From an uncultured Ferrovum sp. (GTDB taxonomy: Bacteria > Pseudomonadota > Gammaproteobacteria > Burkholderiales > Ferrovaceae): DNA of 64,000 nt. A model generated the notes under the pieces. It made no database searches and had not been told where the DNA came from. It saw only the letters and a list, made by a program, of their open reading frames with translations. This document shows, one piece after another, positions 44,885 to 56,722 of the stretch; position 1 is the first letter of the stretch; each line of letters begins with the position of its first letter. The position numbers were made by a program, and so were the translations under genes. The stretch covers positions 1 through 64,000 of the forward strand of contig CAIVUX010000028.1 in NCBI GenBank assembly GCA_903909215.1, given 5' to 3'.

Positions 44885-45871
44885 TCAATCTGTCAGCTCC
44901 ACAATATGTCGGCCTGTAGCACCGCCTTTCATCAATTTTTCAAACACGCCATCTAATTGCTCTAAGGTTACCGCGTGGATTATGGAATCCCAATGTTTGG
45001 GGCGACAGTCGGTGGCCAATCTGCGCCACACTTCTATTCGCGTGGCCATGGGGCATAACACCGAATCAATCCCCAGCAAATTAACGCCTCGCAAAATAAA
45101 GGGCATAACAGTGGTGTTAAGCTCAACACCTCCCGTAAGGCCACAGCTGGCAATGGAGCCATGTTGCATCATGGTGCGTGTCAACCACGCCAAGGTAGCG
45201 CCACCCACAGGATCTACGGCCCCCGCCCAAAGTGTTTTTTCTAGGGGACGGGTACCCATTTCCACTTCGCTGCGCAGCAACACTTGTTTCGCGCCTAAGC
45301 CTTTTAAAAAATCCACTTGATCGGCTTTGCCGGTAATGGCCGTCACGTTGTAACCCAGGCCCCCTAAGAACTCTACGGCCAAACTGCCCACACCTCCCGT
45401 GGCACCGGTCACCACCACCGGACCATTTTCAGGCTTTAATCCATTTTGTTCTAAGCGCAGAACGGAAAGCGCTGCAGTAAATCCCGCGGTCCCCACGGCC
45501 ATGGCTTCGCGCGCGTCGATGCCCTCAGGACGACGCACCACCCAACCTGCAGGCACACGCACATAGCGTGAATAACCCCCATCGTGGGCCACACCCAAAT
45601 CATATCCCGTAACCAACACCGGGTCGCCAGCCTTAAAACGTCCATCCGTTGAAGACACCACAGAGCCCGCCACATCAATGCCGCCGGTCAGGGGCATGCT
45701 GCGCATAATTTTTCCCGCCCCCGTGGCCGCTAACGCGTCCTTATAATTAACACTGGAATATTCAGCCTTAATGAGGACGTCTCCGGGGGGCAGATCCTCT
45801 ATTTCACGAGAGACAATTTTTCCACATACGCGACCGTCTACCGAATCCACGCGATAGGCCTTAAACGACAT
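44885..45871 (-). CDS. acuI: Acrylyl-CoA reductase (AcuI/YhdH family)
   Basis: NADPH-dependent medium-chain reductase that turns acryloyl-CoA into propionyl-CoA. The protein has YSSVNYKDALAATGAGKI, MPLTGGIDVAGSVV, NAD(P) loop VVTGATGGVGSLAVEFL, and the AcuI/YhdH segments LTRTMMQHGSIASCGLTGG, LPFILRGVNLLGIDS-like and ERIEVWRRLATD-like. Of two ATGs two codons apart I prefer the second, eight bases from AGGAG. Pairing with prpE suggests a prpE-acuI acrylate/3-hydroxypropionate detoxification unit. Confidence 0.88.
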   Translation of the reverse strand: MSFKAYRVDSVDGRVCGKIVSREIEDLPPGDVLIKAEYSSVNYKDALAATGAGKIMRSMPLTGGIDVAGSVVSSTDGRFKAGDPVLVTGYDLGVAHDGGYSRYVRVPAGWVVRRPEGIDAREAMAVGTAGFTAALSVLRLEQNGLKPENGPVVVTGATGGVGSLAVEFLGGLGYNVTAITGKADQVDFLKGLGAKQVLLRSEVEMGTRPLEKTLWAGAVDPVGGATLAWLTRTMMQHGSIASCGLTGGVELNTTVMPFILRGVNLLGIDSVLCPMATRIEVWRRLATDCRPKHWDSIIHAVTLEQLDGVFEKLMKGGATGRHIVELTD

Positions 45872-45887
45872 AACCATTTCTCCTATG

Positions 45888-45908
45888 AGCCCCTTTTGGA
45901 CTGGGGCT
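45888..45908. other. Hairpin between zapE and acuI
   Basis: AGCCCC/GGGGCT forms a 6-bp stem with a 9-base loop. The T-rich side (GTTTTGAC) lies in plus-strand direction only, so it is a poor terminator for the minus-strand zapE transcript. Confidence 0.3.
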
Positions 45909-45928
45909 GTTTTGACTGAATCTAGATC

Positions 45929-47017
45929 CTAACGCTTAAACGTCGCTTGATAATCTGCGCTTTGCATTTCTTGTAAGCGACTTACTGTACGCTTAAATTC
46001 ACCACTAAGCACCCCTTCTGGATACAACATTTCCGGGGGCGCTGCAGCGGTTAACAACAACTTTACCCTTTGGTCATAGAAGATGTCTACCAACCAAGTA
46101 AAACGACGGGCCGCGTCTTTTTGCGCTGGGGTCATGATGGGTACTTGCGAGAGCAGCACCACATAAAACTGAGCACCTAATTCCAGATAATCACGCTGTG
46201 ACCGCGCCGCGCCGCAAAGGGTTTGAAAATCAAACCACACCACACCCTCGCCCATGCCCAGCACGGGTAAAAAACGGCCCTGTATCTCAATGCCCTCCGC
46301 TGGGGTGGGGATTGGGGAGTAAGAGCGAAACGCATCAGTAAGCGCGGTTTCATTCATCTCGTTGAGCGGATAAAAGTATGAGGCGAGCTGCTCTTGCTCG
46401 CGCAGTCGATGATCCATATCACCGGTTACATGCAACACATCCAAATGGGCTTTGAGTAATTCAATGGCAGGTAAAAAGCGTTCGCGTTGTAGACCGTTGG
46501 GATATAAATCATCCGGTGCGTAATTGGAGGTAATGACCAACACCACGCCTTCAGTGATGAGATGATCAAACAGGCGTTGCAAAATCATGGCATCGGCAAT
46601 ATCGCTGACATGAAATTCGTCGAAACACAGTACACGGGTTTGTAAACTTATTTTGGAAGCAATGGCTTTAAGCGGGTCTTCTTGATTATGGATCAAGCGT
46701 AAATGTTCGTGAATGCTGGCCATGAATTCATGAAAATGTACCCGTCGCTTACGGCGGTAGGGCAAGGTGTCAAAAAACCCATCCATCAACGCGCTTTTAC
46801 CCCGCCCAACGCCGCCGTGCAGATAAACGCCGCGTGGCGGTGGCCTATGTCCAAAGGTACGTGCCAAGAGGGTTAAGCGGTAACGCTTAAAGGCCATTAA
46901 TTCATCGTGCAACAGCTGCAACCGCTCCACCACCCGCAATTGCTCGGAATCGGGTTGGAAATCAGGTTTTTGGCTAAAGGCGCGGTACCAATGCAGGGGT
47001 CCGGTGGGTTCGGTCAT
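45929..47017 (-). CDS. zapE: Cell division protein ZapE (AFG1-like ATPase)
   Basis: AAA-type P-loop ATPase related to yeast AFG1, which modulates the Z ring in E. coli. It shows Walker A LHGGVGRGKSALMD, HFHEFMASIHEHL, Walker B VLCFDEFHVSDIADAMIL, SNYAPDDLYPNGLQR and YFYPLNE. The ATG at 47015-47017 (MTEPTGPLHWY, 362 aa) is preferred, with AAGG eight bases upstream, over one 12 codons earlier. Position right after lpdA is typical in betaproteobacteria. Confidence 0.92.
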   Translation of the reverse strand: MTEPTGPLHWYRAFSQKPDFQPDSEQLRVVERLQLLHDELMAFKRYRLTLLARTFGHRPPPRGVYLHGGVGRGKSALMDGFFDTLPYRRKRRVHFHEFMASIHEHLRLIHNQEDPLKAIASKISLQTRVLCFDEFHVSDIADAMILQRLFDHLITEGVVLVITSNYAPDDLYPNGLQRERFLPAIELLKAHLDVLHVTGDMDHRLREQEQLASYFYPLNEMNETALTDAFRSYSPIPTPAEGIEIQGRFLPVLGMGEGVVWFDFQTLCGAARSQRDYLELGAQFYVVLLSQVPIMTPAQKDAARRFTWLVDIFYDQRVKLLLTAAAPPEMLYPEGVLSGEFKRTVSRLQEMQSADYQATFKR

Positions 47018-47067
47018 GGGGTAGACCTTATCAACTCTGCCCAATGGGCGCAACCGCCACCACGGCT

Positions 47068-48498
47068 TTACAGGTTTAGCGCGCGGCCATCCACGGCCAA
47101 GGCGGCCTCATGAAACACCTCAGAGAGCGAGGGGTGGGCATGAACAATGCGGGCGATGTCCTCGCTAGAGGCCTTAAATTCTAAGGCCACCACGGCTTCG
47201 GTAATCAGTTCTGAAGCGAAGGGGCCCAAGATATGGACGCCCAATATGCGATCGGTACGGGCACAGGCCAGCATTTTAACCAGCCCACGAGTTTCTCCCA
47301 ACCCTTTTGCACGCCCATTGGCCGCAAAAGGGAAAGTGCCCACGCGGTAGTCCACCCCCTCCGACTTGAGTTCTTGTTCTGTCTTACCGACCCAAGCCAG
47401 TTCGGGTGAGGTGTAAATCACCCAGGGGATGGTGCCAAAGTCCACATGACTGCTTTGGCCCGCGATTTGTTCAGCTACAGCGACTCCCTCCTCCTCCGCT
47501 TTATGGGCCAACATCGGCCCACGCACCACATCCCCCACCGCCCAAATATTGGGAGCTGTGGTCTTGCAGCGGTCATCCACTTCTACAAAACCTTTTTCGT
47601 TTGCGTCCACACCCACGGCCACCAAATTAAGCCCTTGGGTATTGGGTACACGTCCCACGGCCACAATGAGTTTATCGACTTCAAGTAACTGATCACCCGC
47701 ATCGTTACTGTAATGTACGGTGATTGACTGTGCGTTCTTTTCCACTTGGCTTACGGTGGCACCCAGTTCGATTTTTAAACCATGATCTTTGGTGTAAATT
47801 TTAAACGCTTCGTTGGCCAATTGACGGTCCACGGGTGGCAGGAACTCGGGCATGGCCTCCAACAAGGTAACCTCACTGCCCAGACGCTTCCACACGCTGC
47901 CCATTTCAAGACCGATCACGCCGGCACCAATCACGCCCAAGCGCTTGGGCACTGCGGTTAGCGCCAGTGCGCCTTCATTATCCAGAATCAGTTTATTGTC
48001 CACGGTGGCGGCCTTTATGGCGCGCACCACAGAGCCCGTAGCAATAATCACATGACGCCCGCGTACAGTTTCTTCCTTGCCATCGGCGCTGATCGCAACC
48101 GTAATCCCCTCTCCATCGCGGCTGACAAAATGACCATGGCCGTGCAAGGAGGTGACTTTGTTTTTCTTAAACAAATACGCCACGCCACCGGTGAGTTGAT
48201 CAACAATTTTATCTTTGCGCGCCAACATCTGAGGCAAGTCGAGCTCAATTTTTCCAAGTTTGATACCATGTTCTGCGAACTGATGCGTGGCGCGTTCAAA
48301 GTTTTCTGAGGATTCCAATAGGGCTTTAGAGGGTATGCAACCCACATTCAAGCAAGTACCCCCCAAACTGGGTTTGTTCTTAGCATTTTTCCAGTTGTCG
48401 ATACAGGCCACTGAAAGGCCCAATTGCGCAGCACGGACCGCAGCAATATACCCCCCCGGACCACCACCAATCACCACCACATCAAATTGTTGCGTCAT
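47068..48498 (-). CDS. lpdA: Dihydrolipoamide dehydrogenase (E3)
   Basis: Reoxidises the lipoyl group of 2-oxoglutarate dehydrogenase with NAD+. The 476-aa flavoprotein has FAD motif VVIGGGPGGYIAAVRAAQLG, the redox disulphide GGTCLNVGCIPSKALL, NAD motif LGVIGAGVIGLEMGSVW, the AVGDVVRGPMLAHKAEEEG segment, and catalytic His-Glu in HAHPSLSEVFHEAAL. Third gene of sucA-sucB-lpdA; no lipoyl domain is fused to it. Confidence 0.95.
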   Translation of the reverse strand: MTQQFDVVVIGGGPGGYIAAVRAAQLGLSVACIDNWKNAKNKPSLGGTCLNVGCIPSKALLESSENFERATHQFAEHGIKLGKIELDLPQMLARKDKIVDQLTGGVAYLFKKNKVTSLHGHGHFVSRDGEGITVAISADGKEETVRGRHVIIATGSVVRAIKAATVDNKLILDNEGALALTAVPKRLGVIGAGVIGLEMGSVWKRLGSEVTLLEAMPEFLPPVDRQLANEAFKIYTKDHGLKIELGATVSQVEKNAQSITVHYSNDAGDQLLEVDKLIVAVGRVPNTQGLNLVAVGVDANEKGFVEVDDRCKTTAPNIWAVGDVVRGPMLAHKAEEEGVAVAEQIAGQSSHVDFGTIPWVIYTSPELAWVGKTEQELKSEGVDYRVGTFPFAANGRAKGLGETRGLVKMLACARTDRILGVHILGPFASELITEAVVALEFKASSEDIARIVHAHPSLSEVFHEAALAVDGRALNL

Positions 48499-48519
48499 AA
48501 ACTCTTTTACCTAATAAAA

Positions 48520-49740
48520 TTATACGTCCAACAGCAAACGTGCCGGGTCCTCAAGAGCCTCTTTCATGGCCACCAGTGAGAGCACCGCTTCACGACCGTC
48601 AATAATGCGATGGTCGTATGACAGTGCTAAGTAGTTCATGGGGCGAATCACCATTTGGCCATTTTCCACCACCACGCGCTCTTTGGTGGCATGCACACCC
48701 AAAATAGCTGATTGTGGCGGGTTAATAATGGGAGTTGAAAGCAAGGAGCCGAACACACCGCCATTTGAAATAGAGAAAGTGCCGCCAGTAAGCTCTTCCA
48801 AGGTCAGCTTTCCGTCGCGCGCGCGATTGCCGAAATCAGCAATTTCTTGCTCAATTTCTACAATAGATTTTTGATCGGCATCACGCAAGATGGGCACTAC
48901 CAAACCCCGCGGACTGCCCACCGCAATACCGATATCAAAGTAGCCGTGGTACACCACATCAGCGCCATCAATGGAGGCATTCACCACGGGGTATTTTTTG
49001 AGGGCCGCCACAGCAGCTTTCACAAAAAACGACATAAAGCCTAGTTTTACGCCATGGGTTTTCTCAAACTTTTCTTTGTATTCGTTACGCAGTGACATCA
49101 CCGGTTGCATGTTCACTTCATTGAAGGTGGTCAAAATAGCGGCCGTGGACTGTGATTGCACCAAACGCTCGGCCACACGTGCGCGCAGACGCGACATGGG
49201 CACCCGTTGCTCAGGGCGGGTTTCAGTAGAACGTTTAATACGGGGTTGATCCAGCGCGGCTTTGGCTGCAACACCAGCGGCAGAACCACTTGGGGTTACG
49301 GGTTTGCTGAGGTGATTCAACACATCTTCTTTGGTGACACGACCACCGCGACCAGAACCGGTCAACGCCTCAGCACTGATGGCGTTATCTGCCAGCATTT
49401 TGCGCGCTGCGGGCATGGCCACGCTTGAGGCAGTTGTAGAGGGTGCAACTTGTGGCGCTGCAGCGGGCGCGGCGCTCTTGGCCGCAGGACTGGTTGCTTT
49501 GGCCTGGGGATCTAGAATAGCAATCACTTCACCACTCACCACCAATGAGCCTTCGGCTTTACGAATCTCCACTAACACCCCTGCAGCCGGTGCAGGCAAT
49601 TCCATCACCACTTTGTCGGTTTCAACATCAATTAGATTTTCGTCACGGGCTACAGCCTGGCCCACTTGCTTATGCCAAGCCAGTAAAGTAGCTTCGGCAA
49701 CGGATTCTGATAACTGGGGGACCTTCACCTCAATCAACAT
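48520..49740 (-). CDS. sucB: Dihydrolipoyl succinyltransferase (E2 of 2-oxoglutarate dehydrogenase)
   Basis: Forms the multimeric core of the complex and transfers succinyl to CoA. The 406-aa protein has an N-terminal lipoyl domain with the modified Lys in [14 protein letters not shown], an Ala/Pro-rich linker, a small E3-binding domain ([21 protein letters not shown]), and the catalytic domain with [27 protein letters not shown]. One lipoyl domain is the usual number for SucB. Confidence 0.95.
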   Translation of the reverse strand: MLIEVKVPQLSESVAEATLLAWHKQVGQAVARDENLIDVETDKVVMELPAPAAGVLVEIRKAEGSLVVSGEVIAILDPQAKATSPAAKSAAPAAAPQVAPSTTASSVAMPAARKMLADNAISAEALTGSGRGGRVTKEDVLNHLSKPVTPSGSAAGVAAKAALDQPRIKRSTETRPEQRVPMSRLRARVAERLVQSQSTAAILTTFNEVNMQPVMSLRNEYKEKFEKTHGVKLGFMSFFVKAAVAALKKYPVVNASIDGADVVYHGYFDIGIAVGSPRGLVVPILRDADQKSIVEIEQEIADFGNRARDGKLTLEELTGGTFSISNGGVFGSLLSTPIINPPQSAILGVHATKERVVVENGQMVIRPMNYLALSYDHRIIDGREAVLSLVAMKEALEDPARLLLDV

Positions 49741-49770
49741 GCGTCTGTACTCCCTTAAATAAAGCCAATA

Positions 49771-52584
49771 TTAGGATGCAATGGTAAGTGCTGCATCAAT
49801 CAATGCTTTTTGTTGTTCATTATGTTTGGATAAATAACCAACCGCAGGCGAGGCCGATGAAGGGCGCAAAGCATACGATAAGGTTTGATCTGCACGAAGA
49901 TTACGGGTGATGTAATGCTGAATACGGTGCCACGCCCCTTGGTTGCCAGGCTCTTCTTGTGCCCATAGCACGGATTTGGCTTGAGCATACGGTTTAAGCT
50001 CTGCGGCAAATTCACTATGCGGGAACGGGTACAGTTGCTCTAGTCTAATAATGGCAATATCAGTAATACCACGCACACGGCGCTCGGCCAGGATGTCGTA
50101 GTACACTTTTCCACTACACACCACCACACGTCGCACAGCTTGAGAGTCCAGACTTTCTACTTCAGAAATAACCGTTTTAAAAGTGCCGGTGGACAATTCC
50201 TTAAGCTCAGAAGTGGCCTCTTTACGACGCAATAAACTTTTCGGCGTAATGACTACCAAGGGCTTGCGCATGGGTCGTATCATCTGCCGACGCAGCAGGT
50301 GAAAAATTTGTGCCGGGGTGCTGGGCACGCACACCTGTATATTATATTCAGCACACAACTGTAAATAGCGTTCCAGACGAGCTGATGAATGTTCAGGGCC
50401 CTGGCCTTCGTAGCCATGTGGCAACAATAAGGTAAGGCCACATAGACGACCCCATTTGGCTTCACCAGAACTAATAAATTGATCAATAACCACCTGCGCA
50501 CCATTGGCGAAATCTCCAAATTGGCCTTCCCAAATAACCAATTGTTGAGGTGCTGCGGTGGCGTAACCATACTCAAATCCCAACACCGCCTCTTCCGATA
50601 AAATGGAATCAATCACAGTAAATGTTGGTTGGTTTGGTGTAATATGCTGCAACGGTGTGTATTGACCAGAATCCCAGCGATCACGGTTTTGATCGTGAAT
50701 CACAGCGTGACGATGTGAAAATGTTCCACGACCGCAATCCTGACCCGATAGACGAATACCATACCCCTCTTCAAGCAAGGAAGCGTAGGCCAAATTTTCA
50801 CCCATCCCCCAATCCAATGGCAGTTCACCTTTGCCCATTAAGCGGCGATTATCAATGACGCGCTGTACTGTGGAATGCAATTTATATTCAGCGGGAATGG
50901 TGGTTAGGCGTTCCGTTAAACGTTTTAGGCTTTTTAATGGCACGGCTGTTTTGGCAGCGGCACGCCAGTCTTTGGCTTGATACAGATCCCAATTGATAGC
51001 CTGTTTGCTTTGATGGTTATGTAATACCGTCTGGCCATGTAAGGTGCCAGAATCCAGTGCGTCGCGGTAATCCTGCACCATCTTGTCCCCGCCCCCCGCC
51101 GGCAACACTCCTTCACGCTCCAGCTGATCGGCATACAGTTTGCGCGTAGTGGGACGTGCATTAATAATTTTGTACATCCAAGGCTGCGTCACCAGTGGTT
51201 CGTCTTGTTCGTTATGACCCAAACGACGGTAACACACCAAATCAATGACCACGTCACGTTGGAAGGTGTTGCGATATTCCAAGGCAACCTGTGTAACCAA
51301 CAGCACGCTTTCCGGGTCGTCGCCATTGACGTGAAATACCGGAGCTTCCACCATTTTAGAAATGTCAGAGCAATAGGTAGTAGAACGCGTGTCGCGTGGA
51401 TCGGAGGTAGTAAAGCCAATTTGGTTGTTGACCACAATATGAATGGTGCCACCAGTGTAATAGCCACGGGTTTGCGACAGCGCCAAGGTTTCCATCACCA
51501 CGCCCTGGCCGGCAAAGGCCGAATCGCCATGAATGAGAATGGGTAATACTTCGCGACCAGCTTCATCGTGACGGCGATCTTGTCGCGCACGCACCGACCC
51601 CTCTACAACGGGATTAACAATTTCTAGATGGGACGGATTAAAGGCCAAGGTTAAATGTACGGCGCCACCAGTGGTGCTGATGTCCGATGAAAAACCTTGA
51701 TGATATTTTACATCGCCTGAGGTAAGGTGATCACTGTGCTTTCCCTCAAATTCAGAGAACAGGTCTTTAGGCATCTTGCCCAGGCAATTCACCAACACAT
51801 TCAAACGTCCGCGATGAGACATGCCAATCACAATTTCCTTAGCACCCACAGCGCCCGCCCGTTGGATGGTTTCATTCATGATAGGAATTAAGCATTCCCC
51901 ACCTTCCAATGAGAAACGCTTTTGGCCCACATAACGGGTATGTAAGTAGCGCTCCAATGTTTCGGCAGCGGTTACATGCTGCAGCAATTTTACTTTATCA
52001 TCTGGTGCCAGAGATGCTGTTGAGTGCGAACCTTCAAAACGGCTTTGAATCCAGCGTTTTTGCTCAGTACTGGTGATGTACATATACTCCACACCAATAT
52101 TGCCGCAATAGGTGGTGCGCACAGCATGTAAAATGACACGCAAGGTGGCGCGCGGTGGCCCCACCAACGAACCGGTTTCAAATTCGGTATCCAGGTCGCT
52201 TTCATGCAATCCGTAATGAGCGGGATCGAGCTCAGGAACCACAGGCAGCGGGTGGCGCTCAAGTGGATCAAGCTTCGCATTGCGGTTACCCAAAAAACGA
52301 TGCGCGTTAATTAGTTGCAATACCGCCACCTGTTTGTGGTGCACCTCCCCCGGGGCTGAAGAAAACAGCCGGGGTTGGCGTGAACGTGCGGCAAAAGCTT
52401 CAATAATGGGGGTATGAGACACATCACGCGTTAATGCGCCTGCGGTTTTTTGCAAGGCGTCAAAGTACGCTCGCCAATCAGGCGACACTTGGCCGGGGTC
52501 GTTTAAATAAAGATCATATTGCTCCTCAATGAACGGTGCGTTGGCGCCGAACAGGTAAGAGGTTGCGAAATCGTCCTTCATCAT
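49771..52584 (-). CDS. sucA: 2-Oxoglutarate dehydrogenase E1
   Basis: Thiamine-diphosphate enzyme that decarboxylates 2-oxoglutarate. The 937-aa protein has the N-terminal E2-binding segment (SYLFGANAPFIEEQYDLYLNDPG-like), RFSLEGGECLIPIMNETIQRAG, VIGMSHRGRLNVLVNCLGK, the ThDP motif HGDSAFAGQGVVMETLALS, VNNQIGFTTS, and QDCGRGTFSHRHAVIHDQ in the pyrimidine-binding half. Length and motif order are normal. Confidence 0.96.
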   Translation of the reverse strand: MMKDDFATSYLFGANAPFIEEQYDLYLNDPGQVSPDWRAYFDALQKTAGALTRDVSHTPIIEAFAARSRQPRLFSSAPGEVHHKQVAVLQLINAHRFLGNRNAKLDPLERHPLPVVPELDPAHYGLHESDLDTEFETGSLVGPPRATLRVILHAVRTTYCGNIGVEYMYITSTEQKRWIQSRFEGSHSTASLAPDDKVKLLQHVTAAETLERYLHTRYVGQKRFSLEGGECLIPIMNETIQRAGAVGAKEIVIGMSHRGRLNVLVNCLGKMPKDLFSEFEGKHSDHLTSGDVKYHQGFSSDISTTGGAVHLTLAFNPSHLEIVNPVVEGSVRARQDRRHDEAGREVLPILIHGDSAFAGQGVVMETLALSQTRGYYTGGTIHIVVNNQIGFTTSDPRDTRSTTYCSDISKMVEAPVFHVNGDDPESVLLVTQVALEYRNTFQRDVVIDLVCYRRLGHNEQDEPLVTQPWMYKIINARPTTRKLYADQLEREGVLPAGGGDKMVQDYRDALDSGTLHGQTVLHNHQSKQAINWDLYQAKDWRAAAKTAVPLKSLKRLTERLTTIPAEYKLHSTVQRVIDNRRLMGKGELPLDWGMGENLAYASLLEEGYGIRLSGQDCGRGTFSHRHAVIHDQNRDRWDSGQYTPLQHITPNQPTFTVIDSILSEEAVLGFEYGYATAAPQQLVIWEGQFGDFANGAQVVIDQFISSGEAKWGRLCGLTLLLPHGYEGQGPEHSSARLERYLQLCAEYNIQVCVPSTPAQIFHLLRRQMIRPMRKPLVVITPKSLLRRKEATSELKELSTGTFKTVISEVESLDSQAVRRVVVCSGKVYYDILAERRVRGITDIAIIRLEQLYPFPHSEFAAELKPYAQAKSVLWAQEEPGNQGAWHRIQHYITRNLRADQTLSYALRPSSASPAVGYLSKHNEQQKALIDAALTIAS

Positions 52585-52620
52585 GATACGGTTCCCATGG
52601 ATTGATTAATACGTTAAACA

Positions 52621-53916
52621 TTAACCCCGTTTGGCAATTGGCACCAAATCACGACGCGGTTCACCCACATACAGCTGACGGGGGCGACCAATTTTTTGCT
52701 CAGGATCGCTGATCATTTCATTCCACTGAGTGATCCAGCCCACGGTGCGCCCTAGGGCAAACACGGCGGTAAACATACTCACCGGGATACCCAGCGCTTT
52801 TAGTACGATGCCTGAGTAAAAATCAACATTCGGGTAGAGTTTTTTGGAGATAAAGTATTCGTCTTCTAGGGCGATGCGTTCCAGCTCTAGGGCCAACTTA
52901 AAGGTGGGGTCATCATGCAAGCCCAATTCATTCAATACTTCATGACAGGTTTTGCGCATCACACCGGCGCGTGGATCCATATTCTTATAAACGCGGTGAC
53001 CGAAACCCATTAAGCGGAAGCTGTCATCCTTATCTTTGGCGCGTGCAATATATTTACCCACTTGCGACACATCGCCCATCTCGGCCAATTGCTTGAGCAC
53101 CGCTTCATTGGCACCACCGTGAGCGGGGCCCCATAGGGCTGCGATGCCAGCTGCAATACAGGCAAAAGGATTGGCGCCGCTAGAACCTGCCAAACGAACT
53201 GTGGATGTGGAAGCATTTTGCTCGTGATCCGCATGCAAGGTTAAAATGCGGTCGAAGGCTTTTACCAATACTGGGTTGGGTACATATTCTTCACAGGGAG
53301 TAGCGAACATCATATGCAAGAAGTTGGCGGCGTAACTTAAATCATTGCGCGGGTACATGAATGGCAGCCCCATGTTGTAGCGATAGCACATGGCTGCAAT
53401 GGTGGGCACTTTGGCCAACAGACGCGTGGCAGACACGGCACGGTGTTCAGCATTAGTGATATTAAGCGAGTCATGATAGAAAGCCGACAACGCACCGACT
53501 ACCCCCACCATAACCGCCATGGGATGCGCGTCACGACGGAAGCCTTTAAAAAAGTTGGTCAGTTGGTCATGCACCATGGTATGGCTGCGGATGTTGGTTT
53601 CGAACGTATCGCGCTGCGCTTTGGTGGGCAATTCACCATTCATAAGCAAGTAACACACTTCCATAAAGTCGGCATGTTCTGCCAATTGTTCAATGGGGTA
53701 GCCACGGTAATACAGCAAGCCCACATCGCCATCAATGTAGGTTATGGCCGATTGGCAACTGGCAGTAGCCAAGAAGCCTGGGTCATAGGTAAACATGCCG
53801 GTCTGGCCCAAATTACGGATATCGATGACGTCCGGTCCGATATTGCCCGAGTAAATCGGCAGGTCTAATGTTTTGCCATCACCATAATTTAATGTGGCCT
53901 TACCGTTACTTTTCAT
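52621..53916 (-). CDS. gltA: Citrate synthase
   Basis: Condenses oxaloacetate with acetyl-CoA. The 431-aa type II (NADH-sensitive, hexameric) form has the N-terminal beta domain [25 protein letters not shown], the catalytic His in [36 protein letters not shown], and [16 protein letters not shown] with a late Asp in [12 protein letters not shown] lies eight bases before the ATG. A cluster of three palindromes separates it from sdhE. Confidence 0.96.
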   Translation of the reverse strand: MKSNGKATLNYGDGKTLDLPIYSGNIGPDVIDIRNLGQTGMFTYDPGFLATASCQSAITYIDGDVGLLYYRGYPIEQLAEHADFMEVCYLLMNGELPTKAQRDTFETNIRSHTMVHDQLTNFFKGFRRDAHPMAVMVGVVGALSAFYHDSLNITNAEHRAVSATRLLAKVPTIAAMCYRYNMGLPFMYPRNDLSYAANFLHMMFATPCEEYVPNPVLVKAFDRILTLHADHEQNASTSTVRLAGSSGANPFACIAAGIAALWGPAHGGANEAVLKQLAEMGDVSQVGKYIARAKDKDDSFRLMGFGHRVYKNMDPRAGVMRKTCHEVLNELGLHDDPTFKLALELERIALEDEYFISKKLYPNVDFYSGIVLKALGIPVSMFTAVFALGRTVGWITQWNEMISDPEQKIGRPRQLYVGEPRRDLVPIAKRG

Positions 53917-53949
53917 ACTTCATTCTCCATAACAATGTTTTGGGTATTA

Positions 53950-53995
53950 GGGTCAGACCCCACTAGGGGTCAGACCCCTAAAGGGGTCTGACCCC
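53950..53995. repeat. Cluster of three palindrome copies between sdhE and gltA
   Basis: Copies at 53950-53961 (one outer G missing), 53966-53978 and 53983-53995 of GGGGTC(A/T)GACCCC fill most of the 84-base gap. The second and third face each other around TAAA, so they can form either small hairpins or one long one. No ribosome site or T-run is part of the array. Confidence 0.85.
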
Positions 53996-54000
53996 CTTAT

Positions 54001-54246
54001 TTACGATTTGCGTATCTTTTCAAGCAAAGCCGCCAGACCCACGTCTTCAGGTTCTTTGCGCGCCATGGCCAAATCCAGTAAATCGTTATCAGGTAGCCGC
54101 AACAGCGCATCAAAACTTTTAATTTCACCCTCAGTGAGATGCGTTAAGTGCTGCTCTAAAAAACGATTCAAAATAATATCCATTTCCAGCAAGCCACGGC
54201 GACTGCGCCAGCGAATACGTTCCTGTTCACGGGTTAGTAGTGACAT
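54001..54246 (-). CDS. sdhE: Succinate dehydrogenase assembly factor SdhE
   Basis: Small FAD-assembly factor that promotes covalent flavinylation of SdhA. The 81-aa helical protein has the signature RSRRGLLEMDIIL (RGxxE motif) and FLEQHLTHLTEGEIKSFDALLRLPDNDLLDL. The start is the ATG that overlaps the sdhB stop (TGATG), one codon inside an in-frame GTG. Confidence 0.93.
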   Translation of the reverse strand: MSLLTREQERIRWRSRRGLLEMDIILNRFLEQHLTHLTEGEIKSFDALLRLPDNDLLDLAMARKEPEDVGLAALLEKIRKS

Positions 54247-54941
54247 CACACCATCCGCTTAATCATCTGCTCTTTAATTTTGCCAATGGCTTCTGTAGGG
54301 TTTAATCCCTTCGGGCAGGCTGCGACACAATTCATAATGCTGTGACAACGGAACAATCGGTACGGATCTTCCAAGTTGTCCAAACGCTCACTAATGGCTT
54401 CATCGCGTGTGTCGGCAATAAAACGATAGGCCTGCAGCAATGCAGCGGGCCCAACAAATTTATCCGGGTTCCACCAAAAGGATGGGCAAGAGGTGCTGCA
54501 GCATGCGCATAACACGCATTCGTACAGGCCGTTGAGTTCTTCACGATCTTCAGGCGATTGCAGACGCTCTTTCTGGGGCGCTGGTGTGTCGTTTATTAAA
54601 TACGGTTTAACAGAATTGTATTGCTTAAAGAATTGCGTCATGTCCACGATTAAATCGCGAATCACCGGCAAACCTGGTAACGGACGTAATACCACAGGCT
54701 CTTTAAGGTCTTTAATGGGGGTAATACAGGCCAAGCCATTGCGCCCATTAATATTCATGCCATCCGAGCCGCACACGCCTTCACGGCAGGATTTGCGTAG
54801 CCCCAGGGAGTCGTCTGTTTCTTTAATGCGGATAATGGCGTCAAGCAGCATACGATCACTGGGCTGCAGCTCCACATCGTAATCTTGCATGTAGGGCTTT
54901 TCATCTTTTTCAGGGTTGTAGCGGTAGATGCTAAATTTCAT
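54246..54941 (-). CDS. sdhB: Succinate dehydrogenase iron-sulphur subunit
   Basis: Carries electrons from SdhA flavin to quinone. The 231-aa protein has the plant-type 2Fe-2S cysteines in SCREGVCGSDGMNINGRNGLAC, and 4Fe-4S/3Fe-4S cysteines in CVLCACCSTSCPSFWW and CHSIMNCVAACPKGLNP. All cluster ligands appear present. Confidence 0.96.
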   Translation of the reverse strand: MKFSIYRYNPEKDEKPYMQDYDVELQPSDRMLLDAIIRIKETDDSLGLRKSCREGVCGSDGMNINGRNGLACITPIKDLKEPVVLRPLPGLPVIRDLIVDMTQFFKQYNSVKPYLINDTPAPQKERLQSPEDREELNGLYECVLCACCSTSCPSFWWNPDKFVGPAALLQAYRFIADTRDEAISERLDNLEDPYRLFRCHSIMNCVAACPKGLNPTEAIGKIKEQMIKRMV

Positions 54942-54958
54942 GGCCGATGGGCTCCGGA

Positions 54959-56722
<1,764 letters not shown>

